From JAQVSH01 sp964451605 (GTDB lineage: Bacteria; Bacteroidota; Bacteroidia; Bacteroidales; UBA4181), in contig CAYVJA010000044.1 in assembly GCA_964451605.1 (NCBI GenBank), forward strand, positions 1 through 24,688: DNA of 24,688 nt, given 5' to 3'. Position 1 is the stretch's first letter, and each line of letters starts with the position of its first letter. Positions 14,626 to 22,701 of this stretch are shown here, piece by piece. A program made the position numbers and the translations under genes. The notes beneath the pieces are model-generated. The model had not been told where the DNA came from. It did no database searches and saw only the letters and a program-made list of their open reading frames with translations.

Positions 14626-14904
14626 GGTCAGCTGACCTATTTGCTGAATCAGATCAGCTTTCTCCTTCTCCAATTGTTTAATCTGCTCAGTCTCATCACT
14701 CCCTCTATCAAAGACTTTTTCGGCATTGGCCAAAAATTCCTTCTTCCATGAGGTAATCAGATGGGGATGTACCTGATAAATCTGAGCTAATTCAGATATC
14801 GTCTTTTCCTCTTTTACCGCTTCAAGGGCTACTTTGGCCTTGAACTCTCCACTAAATACTCTTCTCGATCTTTTCATGCAACAGAAAAATTTAAATGTAA
14901 GCAA
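14590..14904 (-). CDS. IS3-family transposase OrfA (HTH_Tnp_1)
   Basis: The DNA-binding subunit, 104 residues from an ATG at 14904; a start at MKRSRRVFSGEFK nine codons later is more likely by family comparison. A helix-turn-helix covers about residues 15-60 (FKAKVALEAVKEEKTISELA, then YQVHPHLITSWKKEF). A leucine-zipper-like coiled coil follows (IKQLEKEKADLIQQIGQL). It ends WLKKKLL at the slippery A9G tract, where a -1 shift would continue into OrfB. The gene is intact and its end overlaps orfB by ATGA. Confidence 0.9.
   Translation of the reverse strand: MLTFKFFCCMKRSRRVFSGEFKAKVALEAVKEEKTISELAQIYQVHPHLITSWKKEFLANAEKVFDRGSDETEQIKQLEKEKADLIQQIGQLTVDNNWLKKKLL
14599..14608 (-). promoter_or_regulatory. 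A9G slippery site for -1 programmed frameshift
   Basis: The minus strand reads TTA AAA AAA AAG in the orfA frame, seven bases before its stop, and the orfB frame (-1) is open through the tract. A AAA AAG is the classical IS3 shift motif. The duplicated copy of the tract is at 14444-14453 on the other side of the gap. Confidence 0.75.
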
Positions 14905-14909
14905 TTTTC

Positions 14910-14930
14910 CTGTCCAGTTTTTTTAGACCA
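14910..14930. repeat. IS right terminal inverted repeat
   Basis: On the minus strand it starts TGGTCTA, continues with a run of A and ends CTGGACAG, matching the left end at both conserved blocks. Confidence 0.75.
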
Positions 14931-14932
14931 CT

Positions 14933-15562
14933 TCACCATATCAGGGAGGCTTTATGTCCGTACAGGGTATTTGTGGTAAATAATTGAATAATAGACTCAC
15001 TTAGTTGTCCTTCTCCGACCAATCCCCAATATTTTCCGTCATTCATCTGGGACGCGACGTGGGTATTATCCACTACATAGTATAAGTAGTGCAACCATTC
15101 AATGGGTTGTAGAAGTAAGAACAGAGCAACATAAAGTAAGTGCTGAGTTGTAAGATTTCTCACAAAGAATAATAACGTTCCAAGAAGTGCATACATCATC
15201 AATACTTCGCCCGGAAAAAACAATCCGTTGAGTACAGCAAAACCGGCCAATAATACCATCCGCCATAAAAACCGGTTACCAAAATCTTTATTCTGGTCTC
15301 TCTGTTTACGCATCATCAAGCCAAACGTGAAGCCGAAAAGAAGAGCAAATATGGCGTAGGCCTTGCCTGAAAACAAGAAGAACAGACTATCCCAAATAGA
15401 TGAATCCAAATTGCTTAGCCAGGCCGGTTGTGACGTTAACTCGGGGTATACAAAAAGATTAAAGTGTTCTATACTGTGTAGAAGCAAAATACCCATTATG
15501 GCAAATCCCCTGAGGCTGTCAATGACTTCTATTCTGCTTTTACCCTCTTTTTTATTTTCCAT
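14933..15562 (-). pseudogene. N-terminal part of a DUF418-type multipass membrane protein
   Basis: The 209 residues begin MENKKEGKSRIEVIDSLRGF with the IDSLRGFAIMGILLLH motif typical of DUF418/acyltransferase-like membrane proteins, and contain about five TM helices (for example FSGKAYAIFALLFGFTFGLM). Family members are near 380-400 residues, so the second half with the DUF418 domain proper is missing. The frame stops at SLIW, three bases before the IS right end. The missing half does not occur on the far side of the IS. Non-functional, or real and cut by a false join. Confidence 0.8.
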
Positions 15563-15624
15563 TACTATCTTGTTTAATCGGTGTTAATAGGTTAATTCGA
15601 TGGATGTTCTATGCAAATGTTCCA

Positions 15625-15654
15625 GACGCTGTGCGTTACAATCGCTACAGCGTC
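15625..15654 (+). terminator. Hairpin followed by T-rich run
   Basis: GACGCTGT and ACAGCGTC form a perfect 8-bp stem with a 14-base loop, followed by TTTCTTCTT on the plus strand. No plus-strand gene is upstream, so its purpose is unclear; it lies in the 15563-15820 gap. Confidence 0.4.
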
Positions 15655-15764
15655 TTTCTTCTTCCCCGGCTGGTGATTTTGGATGTTTTGTGAAAACCTT
15701 TCAGGAATGCCAAAATAGTAATATTCCGAATAGGTTATTCTTGTTGGCCGTTATATTTACATAC

Positions 15765-15800
15765 AAGCACAGTGCCTCCGGTTGTGAAGACACTGTGCTT
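15765..15800 (-). terminator. Hairpin after the XRE membrane regulator gene
   Basis: AAGCACAGTG pairs perfectly over 10 bp with CACTGTGCTT, loop 16 bases. It lies 20 bases downstream of the XRE gene stop on the minus strand. TTTTG follows it on the plus strand instead, so it may work in either direction. Confidence 0.5.
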
Positions 15801-15820
15801 TTGTAATCGGGGAAGGGATT

Positions 15821-16582
15821 TTATGAAGGCCGTTCGCCGTAGGAGAGGAGCAGAAGGAGAAGTATAAAGAGGAGGGAGAGCCAGCAACCGATGTAGTGGG
15901 TGATGGGCAAGGGAATGATGAAGAAGGGGGCGGAGAGGAGTTGCATGGCGCCTGCCATCAGTTTAACGTTGCGGTAGGTAAAGGAGGCGCGGAAGAGTCC
16001 GATACCAAAGAGGATGCCGTTGAGCCCCATAAGAGCAATGAGGAGTTGTTGCAGTAGGTTGGCGGGGCCAAAGCTGTCGGTAAACAGGTTTAGAATAAAG
16101 GAGAGAGGTGTGGTAATCAGAATGATTACGGAGGCAAATTTCAGGATGCCGTTCCGGCTGCGTCTGGCGTAGTCGAAAAATCCGAAGTAGAAGAGAAATC
16201 CGGTGAGAAGAAAAAGAATGGAGAGGGCGAAGCGCCAGTTTAGCGAGAGGGTGGTGATGGGCAGTAAGGGTGAGTAGACAATCCAGGAGAGCAGATACAA
16301 GATTCCGATAATGAGGTGGCCGCGCACAGTGGCTGCCGAATAGAGAGGTACAGGGTTTTCCTGCGCGGCCGCTTCGTCGGTTTCGGCCAGTATCTCCTGC
16401 GGGTCGAGCCGAAGGGTTTGGGCGATGAGCCGGAGGGTGGAACCGCGGGGAATGACTTCGCCCGACTCAATCCGTTGGATGGTGCGGATATCAATCTGGC
16501 AGAGATCGGCCAGTTCCTTTTGGGTGATGGCTTGTTGATTGCGGGCTTCGGCAATCTTCTTTCCGAGGAAGGGCTGTTTCAT
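15821..16582 (-). CDS. XRE-family regulator with C-terminal membrane domain
   Basis: A 253-residue protein with an N-terminal helix-turn-helix of the Cro/CI type at about residues 6-62 (ITQKELADLCQIDIRTIQRI, then ESGEVIPRGSTLRLIAQTL) and five or more hydrophobic helices from about residue 87 to the end (GHLIIGILYLLSWIVYSPLL, FALSILFLLTGFLFYFGFF, GCWLSLLFILLLLLLS). Such fusions are common in Bacteroidota and place a DNA-binding domain at the membrane; the signal is not known. It begins four bases after a 7-bp tandem repeat array, where a 5' untranslated region should be. A hairpin follows the stop. Its coding region is G-rich and ends in SYGERPS. Confidence 0.85.
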   Translation of the reverse strand: MKQPFLGKKIAEARNQQAITQKELADLCQIDIRTIQRIESGEVIPRGSTLRLIAQTLRLDPQEILAETDEAAAQENPVPLYSAATVRGHLIIGILYLLSWIVYSPLLPITTLSLNWRFALSILFLLTGFLFYFGFFDYARRSRNGILKFASVIILITTPLSFILNLFTDSFGPANLLQQLLIALMGLNGILFGIGLFRASFTYRNVKLMAGAMQLLSAPFFIIPLPITHYIGCWLSLLFILLLLLLSYGERPS

Positions 16583-16590
16583 GGGGAATG

Positions 16591-16632
16591 GTTAATGGTG
16601 AATGGTGAATGGTGAATGGTGAATGGTGAATG
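16591..16632. repeat. 7-bp tandem repeat, unit GTGAATG
   Basis: One GTTAATG and five perfect GTGAATG units lie head to tail, eight bases before the XRE start codon on the minus strand (AATG at 16587 extends them to within four bases). The 7-base unit is not a multiple of three. Confidence 0.92.
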
Positions 16633-16710
16633 CGCTGCGCGCGGGTGCTCTGGTGCTCTGGTGATGCGCTGCGCGCGGGTGGAACGGTGTAGCAGTGTAG
16701 CAGTGATGTG
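16630..16710. repeat. Composite repeat cluster sharing modules with 4116-4206
   Basis: An 18-base direct repeat (ATGCGCTGCGCGCGGGTG at 16630-16647 and 16664-16681) brackets two copies of the 8-bp unit GTGCTCTG. GTGTAGCA twice plus GTGATG (16687-16708) is identical over 22 bases to 4183-4204. It occupies the space between the divergent XRE and CPBP genes. Confidence 0.85.
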
Positions 16711-16829
16711 GGGATGTGAGGATTGTGGATCAAAAATAGGTAGGAGGTGGGTCGGTTTCAAACATCTGGGGATATTTTTGTGCGGCATTTGTACGGCATT
16801 CTTTATTTTTTTTGAAGATTCGGGGTGGA

Positions 16830-16863
16830 ATGGGCGTTTTCCCATCCTTTTTTTGTAGTTTCG
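16830..16863 (+). promoter_or_regulatory. Hairpin with T-run and weak -7 box before the CPBP gene
   Basis: ATGGG, loop of six, CCCAT, then CC and seven T (16830-16854) looks like a weak intrinsic terminator. TAGTTTCG (16856-16863) is one base off the -7 consensus, and the start codon is 59 bases further on. The rest of 16711-16922 shows only AT-rich sequence. Confidence 0.3.
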
Positions 16864-16922
16864 ATAGTGTGAAACGGGCGTCCGGACATAGGGATGTCCT
16901 TGCCTCTTATAGTGGATCTGCT

Positions 16923-17777
16923 ATGGAAAATGCTGTAGGTAAAAATAGTTATCCGGGTTTTTTGCAAAGTTTGGGAATTACAGCGCTGTTGTTATTGGGT
17001 ATGATTGCCTTTCTCCCGATGATGATGGTGCTGGAAAAGTGGTTTGGCCAGGAGGTGGCTATGCTGCTCTATTATTTGCTTGCAATGGGTGTACCGCTCG
17101 TTGTCATTTTATTGATTCGGAAAAGTATCACCGGTTCGCGAACCATTGAGTTTCGAACGGATCATCTTAAGGCCACCCCTTATGTGGTTCTGGCTACCAT
17201 GGCACTGTTGGCCGGTGTGGTTTCGCCTTTGGGTAACCTGATTCCCTTGCCCGAAAGTATGCAGAAGGCTTTTGCCGAGATTGCAGGTCAAACGGGAGTG
17301 TCGGCCTTTTTGATGTTGGTTGTGGCAGCTCCCCTGGTTGAGGAGACCATTTTCCGGGGCATTATGTTGGATGGCTTGTTAAAGCGCTACTCTCCCACAA
17401 CAGCCATTCTGATTTCGAGTCTGTTATTTGGATTGGTGCACCTAAACCCCTGGCAATTTATTACGGGATTGATTATTGGCGCTTTTTCGGGCTGGATATA
17501 TTATCGTTCGGGGCGGTTGTTCTATTCGGTGATTGCCCATGCCGCAGCCAATCTGAGCGGATTTTTGATGCGTTTTTTCGTCGATACCGACAAGATGATG
17601 TCTCAATCGACGGTCGAGATGTACGGCGGGCCGATGACTTTTTCGCTGGTTGTGACGGGCTCGGTTGTACTTTTCCTGTTTTCCACCGTGATGTTGCATC
17701 GGATGTTCGCTCCGATATCCGAAGCAAACTCTGCACAGTCTGCGCCCAAAACTGAAACCTTATCCATTCACGAATAA
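16923..17777 (+). CDS. CPBP-family intramembrane glutamic endopeptidase
   Basis: A 284-residue integral membrane protein of the CPBP (Rce1-like, ABI) family. The conserved motifs are in place: PLVEETIFRG (138-146) with the Glu140-Glu141 pair and Arg145, FGLVHL (169-174) with His173, and IAHAAANL (204-211) with His206 and Asn210. About eight TM segments are seen. The start at 16923 is chosen because the upstream in-frame codons contain promoter-like AT-rich sequence; an ATG at 16812 is possible but less likely. Family members process prenylated or immunity-related peptides. It is followed after 16 bases by a lipoprotein gene on the same strand, and the four genes 16923-19315 may be one operon. 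Confidence 0.92.
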   Translation: MENAVGKNSYPGFLQSLGITALLLLGMIAFLPMMMVLEKWFGQEVAMLLYYLLAMGVPLVVILLIRKSITGSRTIEFRTDHLKATPYVVLATMALLAGVVSPLGNLIPLPESMQKAFAEIAGQTGVSAFLMLVVAAPLVEETIFRGIMLDGLLKRYSPTTAILISSLLFGLVHLNPWQFITGLIIGAFSGWIYYRSGRLFYSVIAHAAANLSGFLMRFFVDTDKMMSQSTVEMYGGPMTFSLVVTGSVVLFLFSTVMLHRMFAPISEANSAQSAPKTETLSIHE

Positions 17778-17793
17778 ACCATGCTTGTCAATC

Positions 17794-18675
17794 ATGCCTA
17801 GAATTCCCCTTTTTGCCGCTTTGGCGCTCTTATCGGCCGGAGCTCTTATCTCTTGTAACAACGACGACGATAACTCCATGCCGGCCGAATTGCCGGTGAG
17901 AATCCTGAACGAAGCCGAATACTACGGCAACGAATTCCAGGAGTACACTGCGTATCAATACGACCAACTGGGACGCGCCATTGAGATAAACACCATCTAT
18001 GCTGACGAGACGATGAGTACGATGTTCTATATCTATTCCGACTCTCTGGTGCTGGGTTATGACTATTCCACGTACGACGACAAACCCTATTTGGAAACCC
18101 ATTACCTTAACCCCAGGGGATTGGTCGACTCTACCGTTTTCCGATATGATGGCGAAGACCGTGCTGTTATGCGGTATCTTTATAACGATGAGGGCTATAA
18201 AGTGTGGAGCAAGTTTGAATCAAAGCAGTATGCGATGCTTTTCGAAGATCAATACCAGTATGAGAATGGCAATGTCTCGCGTTTGGTGTCAAGGATGACT
18301 TTCGGGACTCCCGATACGGAGGCCCTGCCGGAGGCGCTGCTGGTTAAGTCTTTGAACCTGTCCCCTGCCGATTGGGCGCGGCTGCAGTCCCGGATGCAAG
18401 GCTACCGGCAACAGACCAGAGAACAGGAAATCTTTCAGGATACCCTCTACTATGAGTACCTTCCCCAACGCAATACCCTGAGCGATCACAACCGGGGGAG
18501 ACTCTTCACGGGGCGTCCCAATCAGAATCTGGTTTTGCAATATACGTATCAGGATGGACCTGATAGTGAGGTGATTTCATACGAATACCTGTTCGACTCT
18601 AAAGGCCGTGCCATTAAACAGATCGAGCCTGATGTTGAGATTCCTCTGGTGTATGATTATTCGTACACTGACTAA
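17794..18675 (+). CDS. Lipoprotein with YD-like repeats
   Basis: A 293-residue lipoprotein. MPRIPLFAALALLSAGALISC has the lipobox LISC; the first ATG (17794) gives this signal peptide. The mature part starts with an acidic NNDDDN stretch and contains tyrosine-aspartate repeats (YQYDQLGRAIEINTIY, VFRYDGEDRAVMRYLYNDEG, YLFDSKGRAIKQIE) of the kind found in RHS/YD proteins. Residues 150-250 have no obvious repeat. I do not recognise a specific family. It sits between a CPBP protease and a HIT protein, 16 and 18 bases away. A surface or periplasmic binding role is only inferred from repeats and lipidation. Confidence 0.75.
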   Translation: MPRIPLFAALALLSAGALISCNNDDDNSMPAELPVRILNEAEYYGNEFQEYTAYQYDQLGRAIEINTIYADETMSTMFYIYSDSLVLGYDYSTYDDKPYLETHYLNPRGLVDSTVFRYDGEDRAVMRYLYNDEGYKVWSKFESKQYAMLFEDQYQYENGNVSRLVSRMTFGTPDTEALPEALLVKSLNLSPADWARLQSRMQGYRQQTREQEIFQDTLYYEYLPQRNTLSDHNRGRLFTGRPNQNLVLQYTYQDGPDSEVISYEYLFDSKGRAIKQIEPDVEIPLVYDYSYTD

Positions 18676-18693
18676 TGTTAAAAAATCAGCAGC

Positions 18694-19086
18694 ATGTCAA
18701 CTCCTGTTTCAACCTGTTTGTATTGTCAGAATAACGAAACATTGCATCGCTTAATGATTAAGATTTGCGATCTGGAAGTTTCGCAACTCTTCTTGTTTAA
18801 AGAGCAGTCGTATCCCGGCAGATGTAATGTAGTGTTTAACCGGCATGGCGTTGAATTTCACGAATTAACCGATGCACAGCGCGATGCTTTTATGCGCGAT
18901 GTGTCGAGGGTAGGGACAGCCATTTCTAAGGCTTTTCACCCCGATAAGCTTAATTACGGCTCCTATGCCGATACCTTGTCGCATCTGCATATGCACATAG
19001 TACCCAAGTACAGTGACGGATACGGCTTTGGCGGCGTATTCGAAATGAATCCGCAACGCTCACCGATGCAGAGTATGCCGATGTAA
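18694..19086 (+). CDS. HIT-family nucleotide hydrolase/transferase
   Basis: A 130-residue histidine-triad protein, probably hydrolysing phosphoramidates or dinucleoside polyphosphates of adenosine. The triad is LSHLHMHIVPKY with His97, His99 and His101. A CxxC at Cys8-Cys11 can bind structural zinc as in many HIT proteins, and VVFNRHG and LNYGSYADTLSH are family blocks. Length and domain order are normal. No signal peptide, so it is cytoplasmic. It lies 18 bases after the lipoprotein gene and 64 bases before a 54-residue lipoprotein gene. Confidence 0.9.
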   Translation: MSTPVSTCLYCQNNETLHRLMIKICDLEVSQLFLFKEQSYPGRCNVVFNRHGVEFHELTDAQRDAFMRDVSRVGTAISKAFHPDKLNYGSYADTLSHLHMHIVPKYSDGYGFGGVFEMNPQRSPMQSMPM

Positions 19087-19150
19087 TAAACAGAATTAAG
19101 GCGGAGCTTTGAGATTTCTTGTCTTATTGAATATTGCTTAAACCCATCCT

Positions 19151-19315
19151 ATGAAACAGTATTGTCTTTGCTTTGGCGTGATTATTTTCATCTCTTTTCT
19201 TGCCTGTACAAAAGAGGAAAACAGCTACATCACTCCCGAACCTGTCGACATGAAAGCCGCAAAGATGGAGCAGATGGGCAGTCTGTTCGATGCAATTGCC
19301 CGACAACTAGGATGA
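19151..19315 (+). CDS. 54-residue small lipoprotein
   Basis: A short open frame with a textbook lipoprotein signal: MKQYCLCFGVIIFISFLAC, lipobox FLAC, Cys19. The mature peptide has only 36 residues (TKEENSYITPEPVD, then MKAAKMEQMGSLFDAIARQL), mostly helical and charged, with an amphipathic C-terminal helix. It lies 64 bases after the HIT gene and ends 8 bases before the convergent GH32 stop. No homologue is recognised. The combined signal and position make a real gene likely; the role is unknown. Confidence 0.6.
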   Translation: MKQYCLCFGVIIFISFLACTKEENSYITPEPVDMKAAKMEQMGSLFDAIARQLG

Positions 19316-19323
19316 CCTCGGGG

Positions 19324-20824
19324 CTATTCGCCCTCCGCAACAATGGGGTACACCTTAATGGCCTTGAAGGTGACCTTTCCCTGTTTGGCGTAAAACCAGA
19401 GGGTGTTGCCCCGCTTTTCGGGCAGACGGTTAACAATGCAGCGCTGCTGGTTGATACAGACATCAATGATATCGTCTTTCATGATGATTTCTACCTCCGA
19501 CGGGGTGCCCAGACCGGTTACTGCCTCAATGCGCGAGTCGGCCAGTGATACCGTCAGGTTGTTGGCCGAAAAGGCCAGTTTGTAGCCTTCGGAGGCCTTA
19601 TCAGTGGCTCTCAGGTATAACCCGTACTCCTGGTTTGGTCCTTCCGGAATCACCTCGAAGGTGATGCGGCAGTCGGCCGGAATCGATTCGGCATGTATAG
19701 CCCCGGTCGAACCGGGTGCCGTAATCAGGTATTGATTACCCCCCTTCCGGCTTCTGTCGTCGAGTATCATCTCATAATCAACGGGTTCGCCCGTGGGGGG
19801 AAGCATCTCCTCCACAAACTTGGTTCCGAGATTACCGTTGTCGAGCTGCACCACCTCNNNNNNNNNNCGAAACAGGGCCGAACCGCCAAATTGTTCGCCG
19901 CCCCGGTCGCTCTGGTTGTTTCGGCTGGGAATCCATGAGGTGGCTATTCTGCGGTCTTTGCTAAATTCTCCTGTTTTTACCACATTGCTCCAATTTTCGT
20001 TAAAGGGCTGAAAAGGGGGTTGAACCCATGGGCCCCAGGGTTTATCCGAAATAAGGTAGTAGCTGTTTCCCCCCTGCGAGTAAAGCAGATAGTACCTCCC
20101 TTTCCAGGAAAAGAGGTCGGAACACTCGGGAACCTCCTCCTGGCCCGTGAGTATCGGCTCCTCTACCTCCCACTTCTGCAGATCTTTTGAGGAGAGATGA
20201 ACCAGACACCCCTGCAGATTATCGATGGAGTTATTCTCTTCGGTGGACGAGGAGATGAGCAGATGCACCGTTTTGCGGTCAACAATGGCTTTGGGATCGC
20301 GAAAGTTTCGTTCACTGTACCCCGGCGCCGAGGTATAGAAGGGGTTTGGTTTCTGCTTTTCGAACCGGATGCCGTCGTTGCTCACGGCATAGCTTAACTG
20401 CTCATTCACTTTACCCCCGGAATTGAGCAGACGGGTGGCGTAAAAGGCGTAAAACTTTTTATCGTCGAATACCACCGAACCTGTACAGATGGATTTTTCC
20501 CACGGTTCGTCAATACCCAGTACTACCGGGTGATGTTCCCAATTCTCTAAATCTTTCGAGGTAGTTAATACCCNNNNNNNNNNATTGGTGGCCGCCCAGA
20601 CCCTCCAGAGCCGAGTGGTGTCCCTGATCGAGCAGCCAGTACAGATAAAAGGTTTTTTTGTAAAAGAACGGCATACAATCGCCTACAAAGAGATTATCGC
20701 CTTTTGGGGTAAAGTATTGCAGGTTTTTGGTGGGTTGGACAGCGGGGTCGTAACCCGTTTGAATCTGTGCGCGAAGGCTTAGCAGGGCAGGCAGACACAG
20801 CAGAATAATCAGAAACCTTCTCAT
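19324..20824 (-). CDS. GH32-family glycosidase, interrupted by two N runs
   Basis: One gene of about 500 codons split only by assembly gaps. The start gives a signal peptide (MRRFLIILLCLPALLSLRAQ). GH32 residues are all visible: the nucleophile Asp49 in FVGDCMPFFY, the RDP motif in NFRDPKA (Asp at 20296-20298) and the acid/base Glu of PECSDLF (20125-20127). A C-terminal beta-sandwich follows from about 19800. At 20574-20583 the N run breaks the frame: GGHQ before it and VLTTSKDLENW after it would join in frame if about six bases were missing instead of ten. At 19858-19867 the frame is kept. Likely an exo-acting enzyme on fructans or related sugars; the subfamily is not the classical invertase. 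Divergent from the DUF6259-like gene. Confidence 0.8.
19858..19867. other. 10-N placeholder in GH32 gene
   Basis: Bases unknown; FGGSALF lies before and EVVQLDNG after it in the protein. Family members usually have a single residue between these blocks, so the real gap is probably shorter than ten bases. Confidence 0.8.
20574..20583. other. 10-N placeholder in GH32 gene (frame-breaking)
   Basis: The run separates GGHQ from VLTTSKDL and shifts the frame because its length is arbitrary. A real length that is a multiple of three, such as six, restores a typical HQWA-type family motif. Confidence 0.75.
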
Positions 20825-20895
20825 AGTATAGGGTAACAGAGGATAGAAATATAGACGAAAGATAGTAACTTGCAGTGAATCCAAACGACTTGAGC

Positions 20896-22690
20896 ATGCA
20901 AAGAAGAAAGTTTTTTAAAACCGTGAGTTATGGTGCCGCAGTCGGGCGTTCAGGGTGCCGGATCCGGCGCAGAGCAGATTGTGCCTCTTTCGCCTGAAAG
21001 AGAGATTTCTGTGCGGGTAAGCGGACAGGTGGTCCGTGTGGAGACCTTCACCTTATCGGCCACTATCGAAAAGGGGGTCTTGACCTCCTTGCAGAGCAAA
21101 CTTACCGGTGAGCAGTTTATCGAAAAGCCCGATATCCGTACCTTTCGCGCGCTGCAGTTGCTCTACCAGAATCAGGAGATTATTCAGGTGAATGAGGAGA
21201 AGTTCGGATCGGTCGAAGCCATTCAACTATCTGAAAGGCATGCCGAAATCCGCTTTCACGGTTGGGACGGCGACGGAGTGATAGCCATCTCGGCCGATCC
21301 GGAAACCGGCGATCTTTTGGTAGAACCCTCAGCTTTTTCTTCGCGTGGCGGGGTGTTGGCCTGTCGTTGGCTTATTTCCGGGCTGAAACCTTCGCTTGAA
21401 TTGGTGGCGCCAATTTTTCAGGGGGTTAAGCTTAAACTCGACGATCCGTTGGTGAAAAACAGTCGTTGGCAATGGCCCTATGGCTGGGAGGCGGGGCTTG
21501 CCATTTTGCAGTCGCAGGATGGCGGCTTCTGGGTTCATACGCGCGACACCCGATATCGATTTAAGGCACTGCAAACGGGCATTGGCTCCGATCCCTATGC
21601 ATTGGGGTTCGATAGTGAAGCCTATGGTCCGGTGGAACAGAATCTGAGTGCCGGTGGACTCTGCTGGCGGCTCAATGTGTACCGCGGGGGATGGCAGGTA
21701 CCTGCCGAAATGTACCGCAAGTGGTATTGGCAGGCCTACGGTTTGGCAGCAGAGGAGCACAAGCGGCAGCCCTGGATATTCGATCTGAAACTGGCCGTTT
21801 CGTGGTGCCCCGGGAGGTCCGAGATTCTCGATGCACTGGCTAAGCGGGTTTCGCCCCACAAGGTTTTGCTCCATTTTCCTAACTGGCGAACCGATAATTA
21901 CGATGAAAATTATCCCCGGTATGAGGCCAGCGAATCAGGTATGGCCTTTATTTCCAAGTGCAACCAAATGGGATTTCATGTGGCACCCCACTTTAATTCC
22001 ATCGATATGGATCCTTCGCATCCGGTCTATTCTCTTGTACGCGATTTTGAATACCGATCGGTTGGTTCGGGTCAACGGCAGGGATGGAGCTGGTACAATG
22101 GTTCGCCCATCGGGGTTCCGGAGTCGAATGGAAATTTGTTACATAACCGCGATAAGAAGGTGATGGTTAAGATCCATCCCGGATTGCGTCTTTGGCGCTC
22201 CATTCTGGGCGAAAATATTTTACAGGCCGCGCAGGCGTGCAACCTCGATACGGTTTTTATCGATGTTACGCTCTGTATGTGGAACCTTCGGAATGCCATT
22301 GTCGAATCGCACTCCACTACAGAGGGAATGGATCTGTTGATTAAACATGTGGCTTCGCTTGGAAAGGGGTTGGTGGTTGGAGGCGAGGGGTTGAACGAGA
22401 TTACGGCTCAGGGCCAGTCATTTGCTCAGGCGCATCTCTTTAACAGCCATCATAACTCCATTGCAGGTTTGGAACGCGCCGGAAACTGTAACCTAAATGA
22501 GCTGCTCTTTGGCAAATTGTGCCGTACCATCGGGTATGCCAATCTGAGCGGTAAAGACGACAATGAAGCACTTCGTATGCGGATACATGCCGAACACGGT
22601 GCCATCCCTACGCTGACCATCGGATCGGAACAGGAGATTCTAAACCCCAATCCATTGGTTGCTAAGCTATTGGAGGTAGCGGCGCGGTAA
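20896..22690 (+). pseudogene. DUF6259-like glycoside hydrolase with frameshifted Tat signal
   Basis: The minus-strand GH32 is divergent from this gene. The ATG at 20896 starts a twin-arginine signal (MQRRKFFKTVSYGAAVG), but this frame ends at 20998. The enzyme itself is read one frame later, from 20930 at the latest to 22690 (586 codons from an internal ATG). Removing one G from the GGG at 20944-20946 would fuse both parts. The enzyme has an N-terminal beta domain and a TIM-barrel-like half with DTVFIDVTLCMWN and GLVVGGEGLNEI, which could hold an Asp and Glu pair, as in DUF6259 and GH36/GH101-related folds. Either a sequencing error or a real loss of export. Class call moderate; substrate unknown. 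Confidence 0.6.
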
Positions 22691-22701
22691 CGAATTGCGG
22701 G

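Larger units (their letters stand above)
13437..14930 (-). mobile_element. IS3-family insertion sequence
   Basis: The element has orfA (14904-14590) and orfB (14438-13596) on the minus strand and terminal inverted repeats starting TGGTCTA and containing CTGGACAG at both ends. Its apparent length is 1494 bases, but 155 of these are an assembly artefact (a 55-base duplication plus 100 N), so the real length is about 1339, normal for IS3. No target duplication is visible: AGA precedes the left end, CTT follows the right end. Flanking genes are two different truncated genes. Confidence 0.9.

Noticed and set aside
14370..14681. Open frames crossing the 100-N run
   Set aside because: They exist only because N is read as open sequence and because the flanks are duplicated.
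15600..15806. 68-codon open frame on the plus strand
   Set aside because: Runs through two hairpins, has no domain or signal, and its composition is unlike the neighbours.
16587..16710. Possible CRISPR or phage attachment repeats
   Set aside because: Units of 7-8 bases head to tail with no spacers, and no integrase or cas gene nearby.
16812..16922. 37-residue extension of the CPBP protein from an ATG at 16812
   Set aside because: The extension reads through the hairpin, T-run and possible -7 box and has no membrane or signal character.
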